A stretch of DNA of 58,219 nucleotides from an uncultured Bacteroidaceae bacterium (GCA_905235565.1 CAJOLR010000004.1:1-58219), one strand, 5' to 3'; positions 34,203-42,969 are shown, counted from the first letter of the stretch. Notes: generated by a model not told the origin, from the sequence alone. Made by a program: numbers and translations.

Positions 34203-34811
34203 ATGGAAAAGACAAGCACTGTAATCAAGTCTTCGATACTGGCAGGCATCTGCATCGGAATAGCCGGATTCGGTTTCCTGGCTCTGGGCGGGATTGCCGG
34301 GGCCGTACTCTTTGCCTTCGGGCTTATAACCGTGGTGTGCTATAAGCTCAAACTATACACTGGAACCGCCGGCTTTATTGTAAAAGGAGAGGTAGGCAAG
34401 CTGCTGATAATCCTTTTGGGCAATATTGCAGGATGCCTTTTGGTGGCTTTGCTGGCCAGAGTCTCGCCGATGGACCTTCAGGGCGCGGCGCAAAAGATAC
34501 TGGCAGGCCGTTTGGCCATCGGTCCGGTGCGTGCCGGCCTGCTGGCTATAGGGTGCGGATTCCTGATGACAACCGCCGTTACATTTGCCCGTCGAGGTCA
34601 GTGGCTTCCTCTGCTTTTTGCGGTGCCTATGTTCATACTGTGCGGATTCCCGCACTGCATAGCCGATGCGTTCTACTATCTTACAGTACCGTTCTCATTC
34701 ATCAGGGATAATTTCTGGAGCGTTCTGCTGCTCTATGTCTGTCTGGTTATAGGCAACTTTATCGGCTGCAACCTGTATAGGCTTATCATGTCCGGTGAGG
34801 AGAAAGTGTAA
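34203..34811 (+). CDS. Formate/nitrite transporter (FNT) family channel
   Basis: A 202-residue inner-membrane protein with six hydrophobic segments. Its pattern (SSILAGICIGIAGFGFLALGG, YTGTAGFIVKGE, CGFPHCIADAFYYL) corresponds to FNT channels, which pass formate, nitrite or hydrosulfide; the GFPHC segment aligns with the GFEHCVAN loop carrying the central histidine. It is shorter than most members (about 250-280). It is the last gene of the long operon, 11 bases behind the acyltransferase; no terminator follows before the GH43 gene. Confidence 0.75.
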   Translation: MEKTSTVIKSSILAGICIGIAGFGFLALGGIAGAVLFAFGLITVVCYKLKLYTGTAGFIVKGEVGKLLIILLGNIAGCLLVALLARVSPMDLQGAAQKILAGRLAIGPVRAGLLAIGCGFLMTTAVTFARRGQWLPLLFAVPMFILCGFPHCIADAFYYLTVPFSFIRDNFWSVLLLYVCLVIGNFIGCNLYRLIMSGEEKV

Positions 34812-34839
34812 TTGATTAATTAACTAACCTTTTTACTAT

Positions 34840-36258
34840 ATGAAGACCAAATCATTTGTTGCTATGGCTGTTGCAGCATTGTCTCTGCTTATGGCAGGTT
34901 GCAAGGAGCAGAAAGCTCCCATCAAAGTGTGTATATTCCCGGGTGATTATCCTGACCCCACCATCCTGCGTGACGGCAGTGACTACTACATGACCCATTC
35001 CAACTTCACCTATTATCCCGGACTGCTTATCTGGCACTCCACCGATCTGCTTCACTGGGAGCCTATAGCACGTGCGGTGCAGGGGCATGACTATTCAATC
35101 TACGCTCCGGACCTCTGCAAGGTAAACGGCAAGTACTACATCTATTATCCCACCAGCAGCGGTGAGAACTTTGTGGTTACCGCCGATAAGCCGGAGGGCC
35201 CTTGGAGTGAACCGGTCAAGCTGCGTGTAAGCGGAATAGATCCCGGTCATGCCATCGATGATGACGGCAAGCGTTACCTCTATACAAATGACGGCCACGT
35301 GGCTCCACTGTCAGATGACGGTCTCTCAATAACCGGTCCCAACAGGAAGGTCTATGACCCCTGGCAGTACCCCGAGGAGTGGGAGACCGAGGGCATGTGG
35401 CTTGAATCGCCCAAGATACTCAAACGCGGTGACTGGTATTATCTGGTAAGCGCCGAGGGCGGTACAGCCGGTCCCGCAACCAGCCACATGTGCGTAGTGG
35501 CCCGCAGCAAGTCTGTTACAGGTCCCTGGGAGAACAGCCCCTACAACCCGCTGGTACACACCTATACTATTGATGAGGAGTGGTGGTCAAAAGGTCACGG
35601 AACCCTGATTGATGACCCGGAAGGCAACTGGTACATAGTTTATCATGCATATCGCAACGGATTCCACACGCTGGGTCGCAGCACCATCATCGAGAGTGTC
35701 AACTGGACCAAGGACGGCTGGCCCGTACTGGCAGAGAAGGACGGAGCCAAATGGGAGAACGGCGGCCTGCAGGACTATGACTACCTGCGCCACTATGAGA
35801 ATCCTCTGATGTGGGCCAAGTGGGAGCCCGGCTTTGACAACGGCACCCTGATGACTACCACTGCCGTAGATACCAGGTATGAGATAACCGCAAGGTTCAG
35901 GATAGGAGAGGGCAGTCGTGCCGGACTCTACCTGTTCTATGACGAGCAGGCCTATATAGGATTACAGGGAAATGATTCCAAACTGGCAATAACGGATATC
36001 GCATTACATCAGCCCAGAATGAACGTTCGCTATCCGGTTAACGCAGGCTCAAACCTCTACGTGCGTATCCGTAACGACCGCAATAAGGTAACCTTATGGC
36101 GCAGTGCCGACGGCAGCAACTGGACCGAGGTGTGCAAGGATGTGGATGTTTCCACATACCACCACAACGTCTATAAAGGCTTCTTTGCCCTTCGTCCCGC
36201 CTACTTCCTGGATGGCGGTGCCACGCTTGAGGATTTCAGGTATGTTCCGTTAAACTGA
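34840..36258 (+). CDS. GH43-family glycoside hydrolase, lipoprotein
   Basis: A 472-residue beta-xylosidase/arabinofuranosidase-type enzyme. The signal peptide ends in LLMAGC, with lipid Cys21. The five-bladed propeller carries the base Asp39 in GDYPDPTILRDG, the Asp of IDPGHAIDDDGKRYL as pKa modulator and the acid Glu in LESPKIL. The C-terminal 170 residues form a beta-sandwich (ITARFRIGEGSRAGLYLFYDE) typical of GH43 with an appended domain. Substrate is likely xylan or arabinan side chains. 28 bases after the FNT gene; ends at a strong terminator. Confidence 0.92.
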   Translation: MKTKSFVAMAVAALSLLMAGCKEQKAPIKVCIFPGDYPDPTILRDGSDYYMTHSNFTYYPGLLIWHSTDLLHWEPIARAVQGHDYSIYAPDLCKVNGKYYIYYPTSSGENFVVTADKPEGPWSEPVKLRVSGIDPGHAIDDDGKRYLYTNDGHVAPLSDDGLSITGPNRKVYDPWQYPEEWETEGMWLESPKILKRGDWYYLVSAEGGTAGPATSHMCVVARSKSVTGPWENSPYNPLVHTYTIDEEWWSKGHGTLIDDPEGNWYIVYHAYRNGFHTLGRSTIIESVNWTKDGWPVLAEKDGAKWENGGLQDYDYLRHYENPLMWAKWEPGFDNGTLMTTTAVDTRYEITARFRIGEGSRAGLYLFYDEQAYIGLQGNDSKLAITDIALHQPRMNVRYPVNAGSNLYVRIRNDRNKVTLWRSADGSNWTEVCKDVDVSTYHHNVYKGFFALRPAYFLDGGATLEDFRYVPLN

Positions 36259-36265
36259 AAAAAAC

Positions 36266-36290
36266 AGGCCGGTTCAACACCGGCCTTATT
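36266..36290. terminator. Bidirectional terminator between GH43 and Gfo/Idh genes
   Basis: Stem AGGCCGGT/ACCGGCCT (36266-36273 with 36279-36286), loop TCAAC, A-rich on the left (36258-36264) and T-rich on the right. The two genes converge on it. Confidence 0.85.
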
Positions 36291-36293
36291 TAT

Positions 36294-37262
36294 TTAATCC
36301 ATAGGATATTGAACACCCCATTTCTGGCGCAGGCTATCCATCACTTTCATGATGTCAAGCGTCTCCTGATGGGGCATGTAGGGCGATTCCAACCATCCGT
36401 TCTCAAGGGCCTGCTTGCAGGCAATCACCTGATACTCATATCCGGTAATCTGACCGGCGGGCTTGTCAAACACTGCCACGGGCTTGTAATCATTATATAC
36501 GGTTATACGCTCGGGGCAGTTTATGTTATCTACAATCAGATAGCCCTCGGTGCCGCAAATCTGACCAAGCCTGCCGCACAGACATAATGCGCTGGACTGG
36601 ATGTTGGCTATCCGGCCGTCACTGTATGACCAACTGATGGAGTTGTGCATATCCATTCCGGTGCTGCTCTTGATGCAGTTTGATGTCTCGTTTATGATAT
36701 CGGCCCCAAAGTACATGCGGCAGAAATTGATGCTGTAGACTCCCAGGTCTAATAGTGCGCCGCCGCAAAGGTCCGGTCTGAGTATGCGCTCCTTGAACTC
36801 CATCATATAGCAGAGGCTGGCGTTGAGCAGACGCGGCTTGCCTATGGCACCGCTGTCAAGCAGCTCCTTAACTTTCATGGACAGCGGCATATAGCGGGTC
36901 CAGATAGCCTCGGTGATGAATATACCTTTTTTGTGAGCCAGGTTTATCAGTGCATCGGCCTCGCGTGCATTGGCAGTAAAAGCCTTCTCGCAAAGCACAG
37001 GCTTGCCCGCATTGATAGCCAGGCTGGCATGCTCAAAATGGTGGGAGTGGGGCGTGGCCACATATACCAGATCCACATCAGGATCCTCAACCATCTCCTT
37101 GTAGGAGCCGTATGCCTTTTCAAAACCCCAGTGACGGGCAAACTCCTGAGCACGGCCCAGGTCACGTGCTGCAATTGCATACTTCATTGAAGGATCCAGT
37201 CCTGTAAGGGTTTCTGCCATCTTGTCGGCTATCCAGCCGGCTCCTATAATTCCTATTTTCAT
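36294..37262 (-). CDS. Gfo/Idh/MocA-family oxidoreductase
   Basis: A 322-residue NAD(P)-dependent sugar or cyclitol dehydrogenase. The N-terminal Rossmann motif is GIIGAGWIADKMAET (about 3-17), the family EKAF (Glu-Lys pair that positions substrate) is at about 93-96, and the C-terminal half is the alpha/beta dimerisation domain. No signal peptide, so cytoplasmic. The substrate cannot be read from sequence. It converges with the GH43 gene; upstream lies an M15 peptidase on the same strand 56 bases away. Confidence 0.9.
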   Translation of the reverse strand: MKIGIIGAGWIADKMAETLTGLDPSMKYAIAARDLGRAQEFARHWGFEKAYGSYKEMVEDPDVDLVYVATPHSHHFEHASLAINAGKPVLCEKAFTANAREADALINLAHKKGIFITEAIWTRYMPLSMKVKELLDSGAIGKPRLLNASLCYMMEFKERILRPDLCGGALLDLGVYSINFCRMYFGADIINETSNCIKSSTGMDMHNSISWSYSDGRIANIQSSALCLCGRLGQICGTEGYLIVDNINCPERITVYNDYKPVAVFDKPAGQITGYEYQVIACKQALENGWLESPYMPHQETLDIMKVMDSLRQKWGVQYPMD

Positions 37263-37318
37263 ATCCGGTAAGGTTAGTAATTATTGTAGTGAGAATATAT
37301 ATAAATGAGCCCGATATG

Positions 37319-38086
37319 TCACTCTGTCTGCTCAATCAGTTCAAAGTGCTGGAAGTCCTTGCATGATGTCCAGTCGCCGCCCCATTCAAAGCCGGCCTGA
37401 GTGAAGAGACGGAAGCAGAGGTCGTTATGGTCTATCTTGTAGGGGAAGGTCTTGGTGCGGTCGCAGTACCCGGCTGCCGTGGCGGGCTGGATAAAGCGCG
37501 TGCCGTCGTCACGGTCCTTGTAATAGGGATTGTACAGTGTGTTGATATCTATTGCCAGCCCGCGTGCGTGTTTGGACAGTTTGGTGCTGCCGGCGATGGC
37601 GCGATAACAGAAACACGATGAGTTGTTGTCGCGCATCTGAGTCTCGTCATCAGCATCATAGACATCGGGCAGCAACATCTTCTGGATAGGGTAGCGGGCA
37701 TCAAAAAGCTTGCGCAGGATACTTGCCACGGTGTCGGCTATATGAGCATTGCAGATCATCTCACCCACATGCATCTGGTTATCATAGTCCCAGTGCAGAG
37801 CGCGGATGTGACGCAGGTCACTGCGGCCTATATAAGGATTTTCCTTATAAGTCTTGTCCTGCATGCGCTGCCACACGCCGTCAGGTATAGGCTCAGCAGC
37901 GAAACACCTGTCAATGCCGCCAAAAGCCTCAACAACATCGGCCGTAACTGTTTTGTCCGCCTGCCACTCCCGCAACACAGTGATATCAACTTCACTCTTA
38001 CTGTTTTTGCCCGAGCAGCATAATGTAAGTATTACAAACCCGCACCCAAGTGCAGCACCCAATATCCGTAATACTGTCCTTTCCAT
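37319..38086 (-). CDS. M15-family peptidase (D-Ala-D-Ala carboxypeptidase-like)
   Basis: A 255-residue exported zinc peptidase. ATG 38086 (the frame also has an ATG at 38101, which overlaps the expected transcription start) gives a lipoprotein-like signal peptide ending LTLCCSG. Zinc ligands are readable as SKHARGLAIDIN (SxHx6D) and the late DFQHFEL histidine, the M15 (VanY/M15C) pattern. It should trim or cleave peptidoglycan peptides in the periplasm. A -7 box (TATCTTTG, minus strand) lies at 38113-38120. Confidence 0.85.
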   Translation of the reverse strand: MERTVLRILGAALGCGFVILTLCCSGKNSKSEVDITVLREWQADKTVTADVVEAFGGIDRCFAAEPIPDGVWQRMQDKTYKENPYIGRSDLRHIRALHWDYDNQMHVGEMICNAHIADTVASILRKLFDARYPIQKMLLPDVYDADDETQMRDNNSSCFCYRAIAGSTKLSKHARGLAIDINTLYNPYYKDRDDGTRFIQPATAAGYCDRTKTFPYKIDHNDLCFRLFTQAGFEWGGDWTSCKDFQHFELIEQTE

Positions 38087-38112
38087 ATTATCACAATTCA
38101 ATTCTATAACGG

Positions 38113-38120
38113 CAAAGATA
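38113..38120 (-). promoter_or_regulatory. -7 box of the M15 peptidase promoter
   Basis: TATCTTTG on the minus strand matches TAnnTTTG. Transcription would start near 38106, about 20 bases before the chosen ATG at 38086. No good -33 TTTG is seen at the expected spacing. Confidence 0.5.
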
Positions 38121-38259
38121 ATGAATTATGCCGAAGCAAAGGGGGGAAATGGAGCGATATTTTTTTAATGTGAGATAGTGGTTCGGGTAATTTGAATAAA
38201 TTTGCGTAACATTTACTGAGAAGACCTCTACAATCATAAGATTTATATCATGACTGCCG

Positions 38260-38394
38260 ATGGGCATAGCATCAAGTACATTGTTTGAACAGCCGGATGG
38301 TTCATACATTCTCTTCTGTGACCGGACTGAGCCGGCATTAAAAGGTGGCGGCTACCGTGCGTACGGAGTCCCGGTACGTCCGGTTCTTCCCTGA
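38260..38394 (+). pseudogene. Fragment resembling the C-terminus of a FISUMP/fimbrillin-type lipoprotein
   Basis: A 44-codon open frame in the 580-base gap between the M15 gene and carA ends in RAYGVPVRPVLP followed by a stop. The YGxxVRPV ending is a recurrent C-terminal signature of Bacteroidetes secreted lipoproteins. Nothing upstream in frame looks like the rest of such a gene, so this is most likely a leftover end. Base order is too short for more. The flanks (38121-38259 and 38395-38490) show nothing else. Confidence 0.35.
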
Positions 38395-38494
38395 CAGATT
38401 TGTCAAACCGTATAATTATCCGGTATAACATTATTTAATAGAGCGATTGTTGAAAACTTATTCATTCTGATGCGCACGTTTAAGGGAAAAGCAG

Positions 38495-38502
38495 TACCTT
38501 TG
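38495..38502 (+). promoter_or_regulatory. -7 box of the carA promoter
   Basis: TACCTTTG matches TAnnTTTG exactly. Transcription should start at about 38507-38510, some 160 bases before carA, which leaves a long leader. A clear TTTG -33 box is not found 20 bases upstream. Confidence 0.6.
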
Positions 38503-38506
38503 CGGC

Positions 38507-38593
38507 ATGTTAAGAAAGAGAGGAAATATTGACTGTTCACCAAAGCATAAACCCACGGGTGGTGATAGTGCTTTCAATCATTTCATTTCATAA
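38507..38593 (+). CDS. Candidate carA leader peptide (28 codons)
   Basis: ATG 38507 opens a 28-codon frame (starts MLRKRGNIDCSPKH, ends AFNHFIS) whose TAA at 38591-38593 overlaps the left arm of a terminator hairpin. The ATG lies at the predicted transcription start, so translation would be leaderless. The 3' third of the frame is T-rich (38570-38590). A ribosome reaching the stop would cover the hairpin, as in pyrBI-type attenuation. There is no run of arginine codons (only two). It may also be an accidental frame. Confidence 0.35.
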   Translation: MLRKRGNIDCSPKHKPTGGDSAFNHFIS

Positions 38594-38627
38594 AGGGGGA
38601 ATTGTTTAAGACGGTTTCCCCTTTTTT
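38592..38627 (+). terminator. Leader terminator/attenuator hairpin ahead of carA
   Basis: AAAGGGGGAA (38592-38601) can pair with TTTCCCCTTT (38615-38624), ten pairs including one G-T, around a 13-base loop, followed directly by more T. It lies inside the carA leader, 40 bases before the carA ATG and downstream of its promoter, so it would act as an attenuator. Confidence 0.65.
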
Positions 38628-38667
38628 CTTATTTAGGGATAAAGACTAAAACAAACATAAAAACAAA

Positions 38668-39729
38668 ATGACAGTATCACTAGTTTTGGCCGATGGCACC
38701 TCATTCAAGGGTGAGTCATTCGGATACAATCAGCCTGTAAGCGGCGAGCTTGTATTCAATACCGCAATGGCCGGTTATCCTGAGATCCTGACTGAGCCCG
38801 CATCGCGCGGACAGCTCATTGTTATGACCTATCCGGTGATAGGAAACTACGGCATCCAGCCCATGAGTGCCGATGAGAACGGGCTTCCTACCAACGCGGA
38901 GAGCGAGCACGCACAGGCACGCGCCCTGATAGTAAGTGACAAGAGTGATTTCTACAGTCACTGGAACGCTGCCGAATCACTTGAGGAGTGGATGAAGCGT
39001 GAGAAGGTGGTTGGCATAGAGGGAGTTGATACCCGTGAGCTTACCAAGCATATCCGCAATCACGGCAGCATGACCGCCAAGATACTGTTTGACGGAAAGC
39101 AGAAACCCGCTGAGTATGCATACACCAACATGCTGCCCGAGGTATCGGTAAAGGAGCCTGTTACATACAATGAGGGCGGTTCCAAGACTGTGGTTCTGGT
39201 AGACTGCGGCGTGAAGGCCGGTGTGGTACGCTGCCTTATCAATGAAGACCTCAAGGTGGTTCGCGTTCCCTGGAACTATAATTACTCAAAGATCAAGATG
39301 GACGGCCTGGTGATATCGGACGGTCCGGGTAACCCCAGTTACTGCAGTGAGGTGGTTACAGCTCTGCAGAAGTTTATGGCTAAGAATGACACCCCGATAC
39401 TGGGTATAGGTATGGGATGCCTGCTGCTTGGTCTGGCCGGCGGTATGGATACATACAAGCTCAAGTTCGGTCATCACACCCAGAACCAGCCGGTACAGCT
39501 GGTGGGCACCGACCGCTGCTACATAACCACCCAGAACCACAACTACGCAATACGTGAGGATTCTGTAGTAGGTCAGTGGAAGGTATATCTCAAGAACCTT
39601 AACGACGGATCGGTTGAGGGTATCTACAACACACGCAAGCCCTGGGTTGGCGTGATGTTCCACTCAGAGAGCGATCAGGTAAACACTGACGCCAGGTTTA
39701 TTTACGATGATTTTGTTTCAAAACTCTAA
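38668..39729 (+). CDS. carA: Carbamoyl phosphate synthase small subunit, glutaminase cysteine missing
   Basis: The 353-residue small subunit of carbamoyl phosphate synthase, for arginine and pyrimidine synthesis. The N-terminal interaction domain (VLADGTSFKGESFG, NTAMAGYPEILTEP) and class I amidotransferase domain are complete: FGHHTQNQPV, TTQNHNYAI and the His332/Glu334 pair (MFHSES). However, the nucleophile elbow, GICLGHQ in E. coli, reads GIGMGCL: residue 248 is Gly in place of Cys, and a cysteine occurs three residues later (251). Classical glutamine hydrolysis is therefore unlikely. It is 12 bases ahead of carB. Confidence 0.95.
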   Translation: MTVSLVLADGTSFKGESFGYNQPVSGELVFNTAMAGYPEILTEPASRGQLIVMTYPVIGNYGIQPMSADENGLPTNAESEHAQARALIVSDKSDFYSHWNAAESLEEWMKREKVVGIEGVDTRELTKHIRNHGSMTAKILFDGKQKPAEYAYTNMLPEVSVKEPVTYNEGGSKTVVLVDCGVKAGVVRCLINEDLKVVRVPWNYNYSKIKMDGLVISDGPGNPSYCSEVVTALQKFMAKNDTPILGIGMGCLLLGLAGGMDTYKLKFGHHTQNQPVQLVGTDRCYITTQNHNYAIREDSVVGQWKVYLKNLNDGSVEGIYNTRKPWVGVMFHSESDQVNTDARFIYDDFVSKL

Positions 39730-39741
39730 CACCCTAAGGAT

Positions 39742-42700
39742 ATGGCATTGAAGAAGTATAAGAAAGTGCTGCTGCTTGGATCGGGCGCACTCAAGATAGG
39801 TGAGGCAGGCGAGTTTGATTACTCCGGTTCGCAGGCTCTTAAGGCCCTGAAGGAGGAGGGTATAGAGACCATCCTTATCAACCCCAACATTGCTACGGTT
39901 CAGACCAGCGAGGGTGTTGCTGACAGAGTTTATTTCTACCCTGTAACCCCGTTCTTTGTAGAGAAGGTAATTGCCAAGGAGCGTCCCGATGCAATCCTGC
40001 TGGCATTCGGTGGTCAGACCGCACTTAACTGCGGTGTGGCACTGGAGCAGAGCGGTGTTCTGGCCAAATATAAGGTAAAGGTGCTGGGTACCCAGGTTAA
40101 GGCCATTATGGATACCGAGGACCGTGACCTCTTTATCAAGCGTCTGGATGAGATAGGCGTGCAGACAATCAAGAGCCATGCCGTTGAGACCATGGACGAT
40201 GCACGCGCAGCCGCACGTGAGCTGGGTTATCCGGTTATCATCCGCTCGGCTTACGCCCTGGGTGGTCTGGGCTCCGGTTTCTGCGACAATGAGGAGGAAC
40301 TCAACAAACTGGCTGAGAAGTCATTCTCATTCTCACCGCAGATCCTTGTGGAGAAGAGCCTCAAGGGTTGGAAGGAAATTGAGTTTGAGTGCGTAAACGA
40401 CAAGAGCGGCAACTCTATCATAGTCTGCTCAATGGAGAACTTTGACCCATTAGGCATACATACCGGCGAGAGTATCGTGGTTGCTCCTACACAGACACTT
40501 ACCCATCACGAGGTGCAGAAACTGGAGGAGCTGACCATCCGCATTGCCCGCCACGTGGGTATAGTAGGTGAGTGCAACATCCAGTTCGCATTCGATCCCC
40601 AGAGCGAGGATTACCGCGTTATCGAGGTCAACGCCCGCCTGAGCCGCTCATCGGCCCTGGCATCAAAGGCCACCGGTTATCCTCTGGCATTCGTTGCCTG
40701 CAAGCTGGGTCTGGGCTACAATCTTTATGAACTCAAGAATTCCATCACCAAGGATACTACCGATTTCTTTGAGCCCTCTGTTGACTACGTGGTCTGCAAG
40801 ATTCCGCGCTGGGACCTCTCCAAGTTCCACGGTGTGGACCGTGAGATAGGCTCATCTATGAAGTCTGTCGGTGAGGTCATGTCTATCGGCCGCAACTTTG
40901 AGGAGGTTATCCAGAAGGGTATCCGTATGATAGGCCAGGGTATGCACGGATTCGTGGAGAACAAGAGCATCAAGTTTGCCGATCTGGACAAGGCGCTCAA
41001 GGAGCCTACTGACAAGCGTCTGTTCGCTATCAGCCAGGCATTCAGCGAGGGCTACACCATAGACCGTATCTATGAGCTTACCAGGATTGACAAGTGGTTC
41101 CTGAACCGCCTGAAGGGTATTGTTGACCTGTCCAGGCAGTTGCACAAGGTTAAGGGCATAGAGGCTCTGGGCGAAGACCTGCTGCGCAAGGCCAAGAAGA
41201 TGGGATTCAGCGATTTCCAGATTGCACGTGCCATAGGCGAGGAGAAGAAACTGGGCACACAGGCCGGTCTGCTGGCTGTACGCAACAAGCGTAAGAGCAT
41301 GGGTATAGTACCTTACGTAAAACAGATTGATACGCTGGGAGGTGAGTATCAGGCCAAGGAGAACTACCTGTACATGACATATAACGGCTGCGCCCACGAT
41401 ATACCTTTCTTTGATGACAAGAAGTCTATAATAGTCATCGGCTCAGGTGCATACCGCATAGGTTCATCGGTAGAGTTTGACTGGTGCGGCGTTCAGGCGC
41501 TGAATTCAGTCCGCAAGGAGGGTTACCGCAATATCGTAATCAACTGCAACCCCGAGACTGTAAGTACCGACTATGATGTTACAGACCGTCTGTTCTTTGA
41601 CGAGCTCACATTTGAGCGAGTGATGGATATAATAGAGCTGGAGGATCCATACGGCGTGATAGTATCAACCGGCGGACAGATTCCCAACAACCTGGCCATG
41701 AAGCTTGATGCCATGAACGTGCCTATCTTAGGTACAAGCGCCAAGGATATCGATAACGCCGAGGACCGTGAAAAGTTCTCGGCCATGCTGGACCGCATCG
41801 GCGTTGACCAGCCTGAGTGGAGTGAGCTTACATCCATGAAGGAGATTGGCAAGTTTATTGAAAAGGTAGGATTCCCCGTACTGGTGCGTCCCTCATATGT
41901 GCTATCTGGTGCTGCCATGAATGTTTGCAGCAACCAGGAGGAGCTGGAGCGTTTCCTGCAGCTGGCTGCCGAGGTATCAAAGGAACATCCGGTTGTTGTA
42001 AGCCGGTTCATCGAGAATGCCAAGGAGGTTGAGATGGATGCCGTTGCCAAGGACGGCGAGATTATTGCCTACGCCATCAGCGAGCACATTGAGTTTGCCG
42101 GCGTACATTCCGGTGACGCTACCATCCAGTTCCCGCCGCAGAAACTGTACGTGGAGACTGTAAAGCGTATCAAGCGCATCAGCCGTCAGATTGCCAAGGA
42201 ACTGCACATAAGCGGACCGTTCAACATACAGTATCTGGCTCGTGAGAACGATATCAAGGTGATTGAGTGTAACCTGCGTGCTTCACGTTCATTCCCGTTC
42301 GTAAGCAAGGTGCTTAAGATCAACCTCATTGAGATAGCAACCAAGATCATGCTTGGCATCCCTGTTGAGGCACCCGAGAAGAGCCTGTTCGATATCGATT
42401 ACGTTGGTATCAAGGCCTCACAGTTCTCGTTCAACCGTCTGCAGAAGGCTGATCCCGTGCTGGGCGTTGATATGGCATCGACCGGTGAGGTGGGATGCTT
42501 AGGTGACGACCAGCGTTACGCCATCCTGGAGTCAATGCTCTCTGTAGGTTACCGTATCCCCAAGAAGAACGTACTGCTCTCAACCGGTACAGCAAAGCAG
42601 AAAGCAGCCATGCTGGATGCCGCCAAGATGCTGGTATCAGAGGGCTACAACCTGTTCGCTACCGGCGGTACATCAAAGTACCTTGAGGAGAACGGTATCA

Positions 42701-42969
42701 AGAACACCCGCGTATATTGGCCCAGCGAGGAGGGACAGCAGCCGCAGGCTCTTGATATGCTGCACAGGAAGGAGATAGATATGGTTGTGAACATACCTAA
42801 GGACCTCACTCAGCATGAGCTTACCAACGGTTACAAGATCCGTCGTGCCGCCATTGACCTGAACATTCCGCTGATTACCAACGCCCGCTTGGCCAGTTCG
42901 TTCATCAATGCCTTCTGCACGGTGGACATCAACGACATCCCCATCAAGAGCTGGGACAGCTTCAAATGA
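39742..42969 (+). CDS. carB: Carbamoyl phosphate synthase large subunit
   Basis: The 1075-residue synthetase subunit makes carbamoyl phosphate from bicarbonate, ammonia and two ATP. Both ATP-grasp halves are present (GSGALKIGEAGEFDYSGSQ near residue 12 and GSGAYRIGSSVEFDWCGVQ near 570) along with YALGGLGSG and the second-half YVLSGAAMN. The C-terminal MGS-like allosteric domain (about 940-1075, GYNLFATGGTSKYLEENG) is complete; in relatives it binds UMP or ornithine. Length is normal. Confidence 0.97.
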   Translation: MALKKYKKVLLLGSGALKIGEAGEFDYSGSQALKALKEEGIETILINPNIATVQTSEGVADRVYFYPVTPFFVEKVIAKERPDAILLAFGGQTALNCGVALEQSGVLAKYKVKVLGTQVKAIMDTEDRDLFIKRLDEIGVQTIKSHAVETMDDARAAARELGYPVIIRSAYALGGLGSGFCDNEEELNKLAEKSFSFSPQILVEKSLKGWKEIEFECVNDKSGNSIIVCSMENFDPLGIHTGESIVVAPTQTLTHHEVQKLEELTIRIARHVGIVGECNIQFAFDPQSEDYRVIEVNARLSRSSALASKATGYPLAFVACKLGLGYNLYELKNSITKDTTDFFEPSVDYVVCKIPRWDLSKFHGVDREIGSSMKSVGEVMSIGRNFEEVIQKGIRMIGQGMHGFVENKSIKFADLDKALKEPTDKRLFAISQAFSEGYTIDRIYELTRIDKWFLNRLKGIVDLSRQLHKVKGIEALGEDLLRKAKKMGFSDFQIARAIGEEKKLGTQAGLLAVRNKRKSMGIVPYVKQIDTLGGEYQAKENYLYMTYNGCAHDIPFFDDKKSIIVIGSGAYRIGSSVEFDWCGVQALNSVRKEGYRNIVINCNPETVSTDYDVTDRLFFDELTFERVMDIIELEDPYGVIVSTGGQIPNNLAMKLDAMNVPILGTSAKDIDNAEDREKFSAMLDRIGVDQPEWSELTSMKEIGKFIEKVGFPVLVRPSYVLSGAAMNVCSNQEELERFLQLAAEVSKEHPVVVSRFIENAKEVEMDAVAKDGEIIAYAISEHIEFAGVHSGDATIQFPPQKLYVETVKRIKRISRQIAKELHISGPFNIQYLARENDIKVIECNLRASRSFPFVSKVLKINLIEIATKIMLGIPVEAPEKSLFDIDYVGIKASQFSFNRLQKADPVLGVDMASTGEVGCLGDDQRYAILESMLSVGYRIPKKNVLLSTGTAKQKAAMLDAAKMLVSEGYNLFATGGTSKYLEENGIKNTRVYWPSEEGQQPQALDMLHRKEIDMVVNIPKDLTQHELTNGYKIRRAAIDLNIPLITNARLASSFINAFCTVDINDIPIKSWDSFK

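Noticed and set aside
38509-38530. PyrR-type binding site in the carA leader (GAGAGG)
   Set aside because: Only the short GAGAGG matches; the flanking bases and the stem required for a PyrR binding loop are missing.
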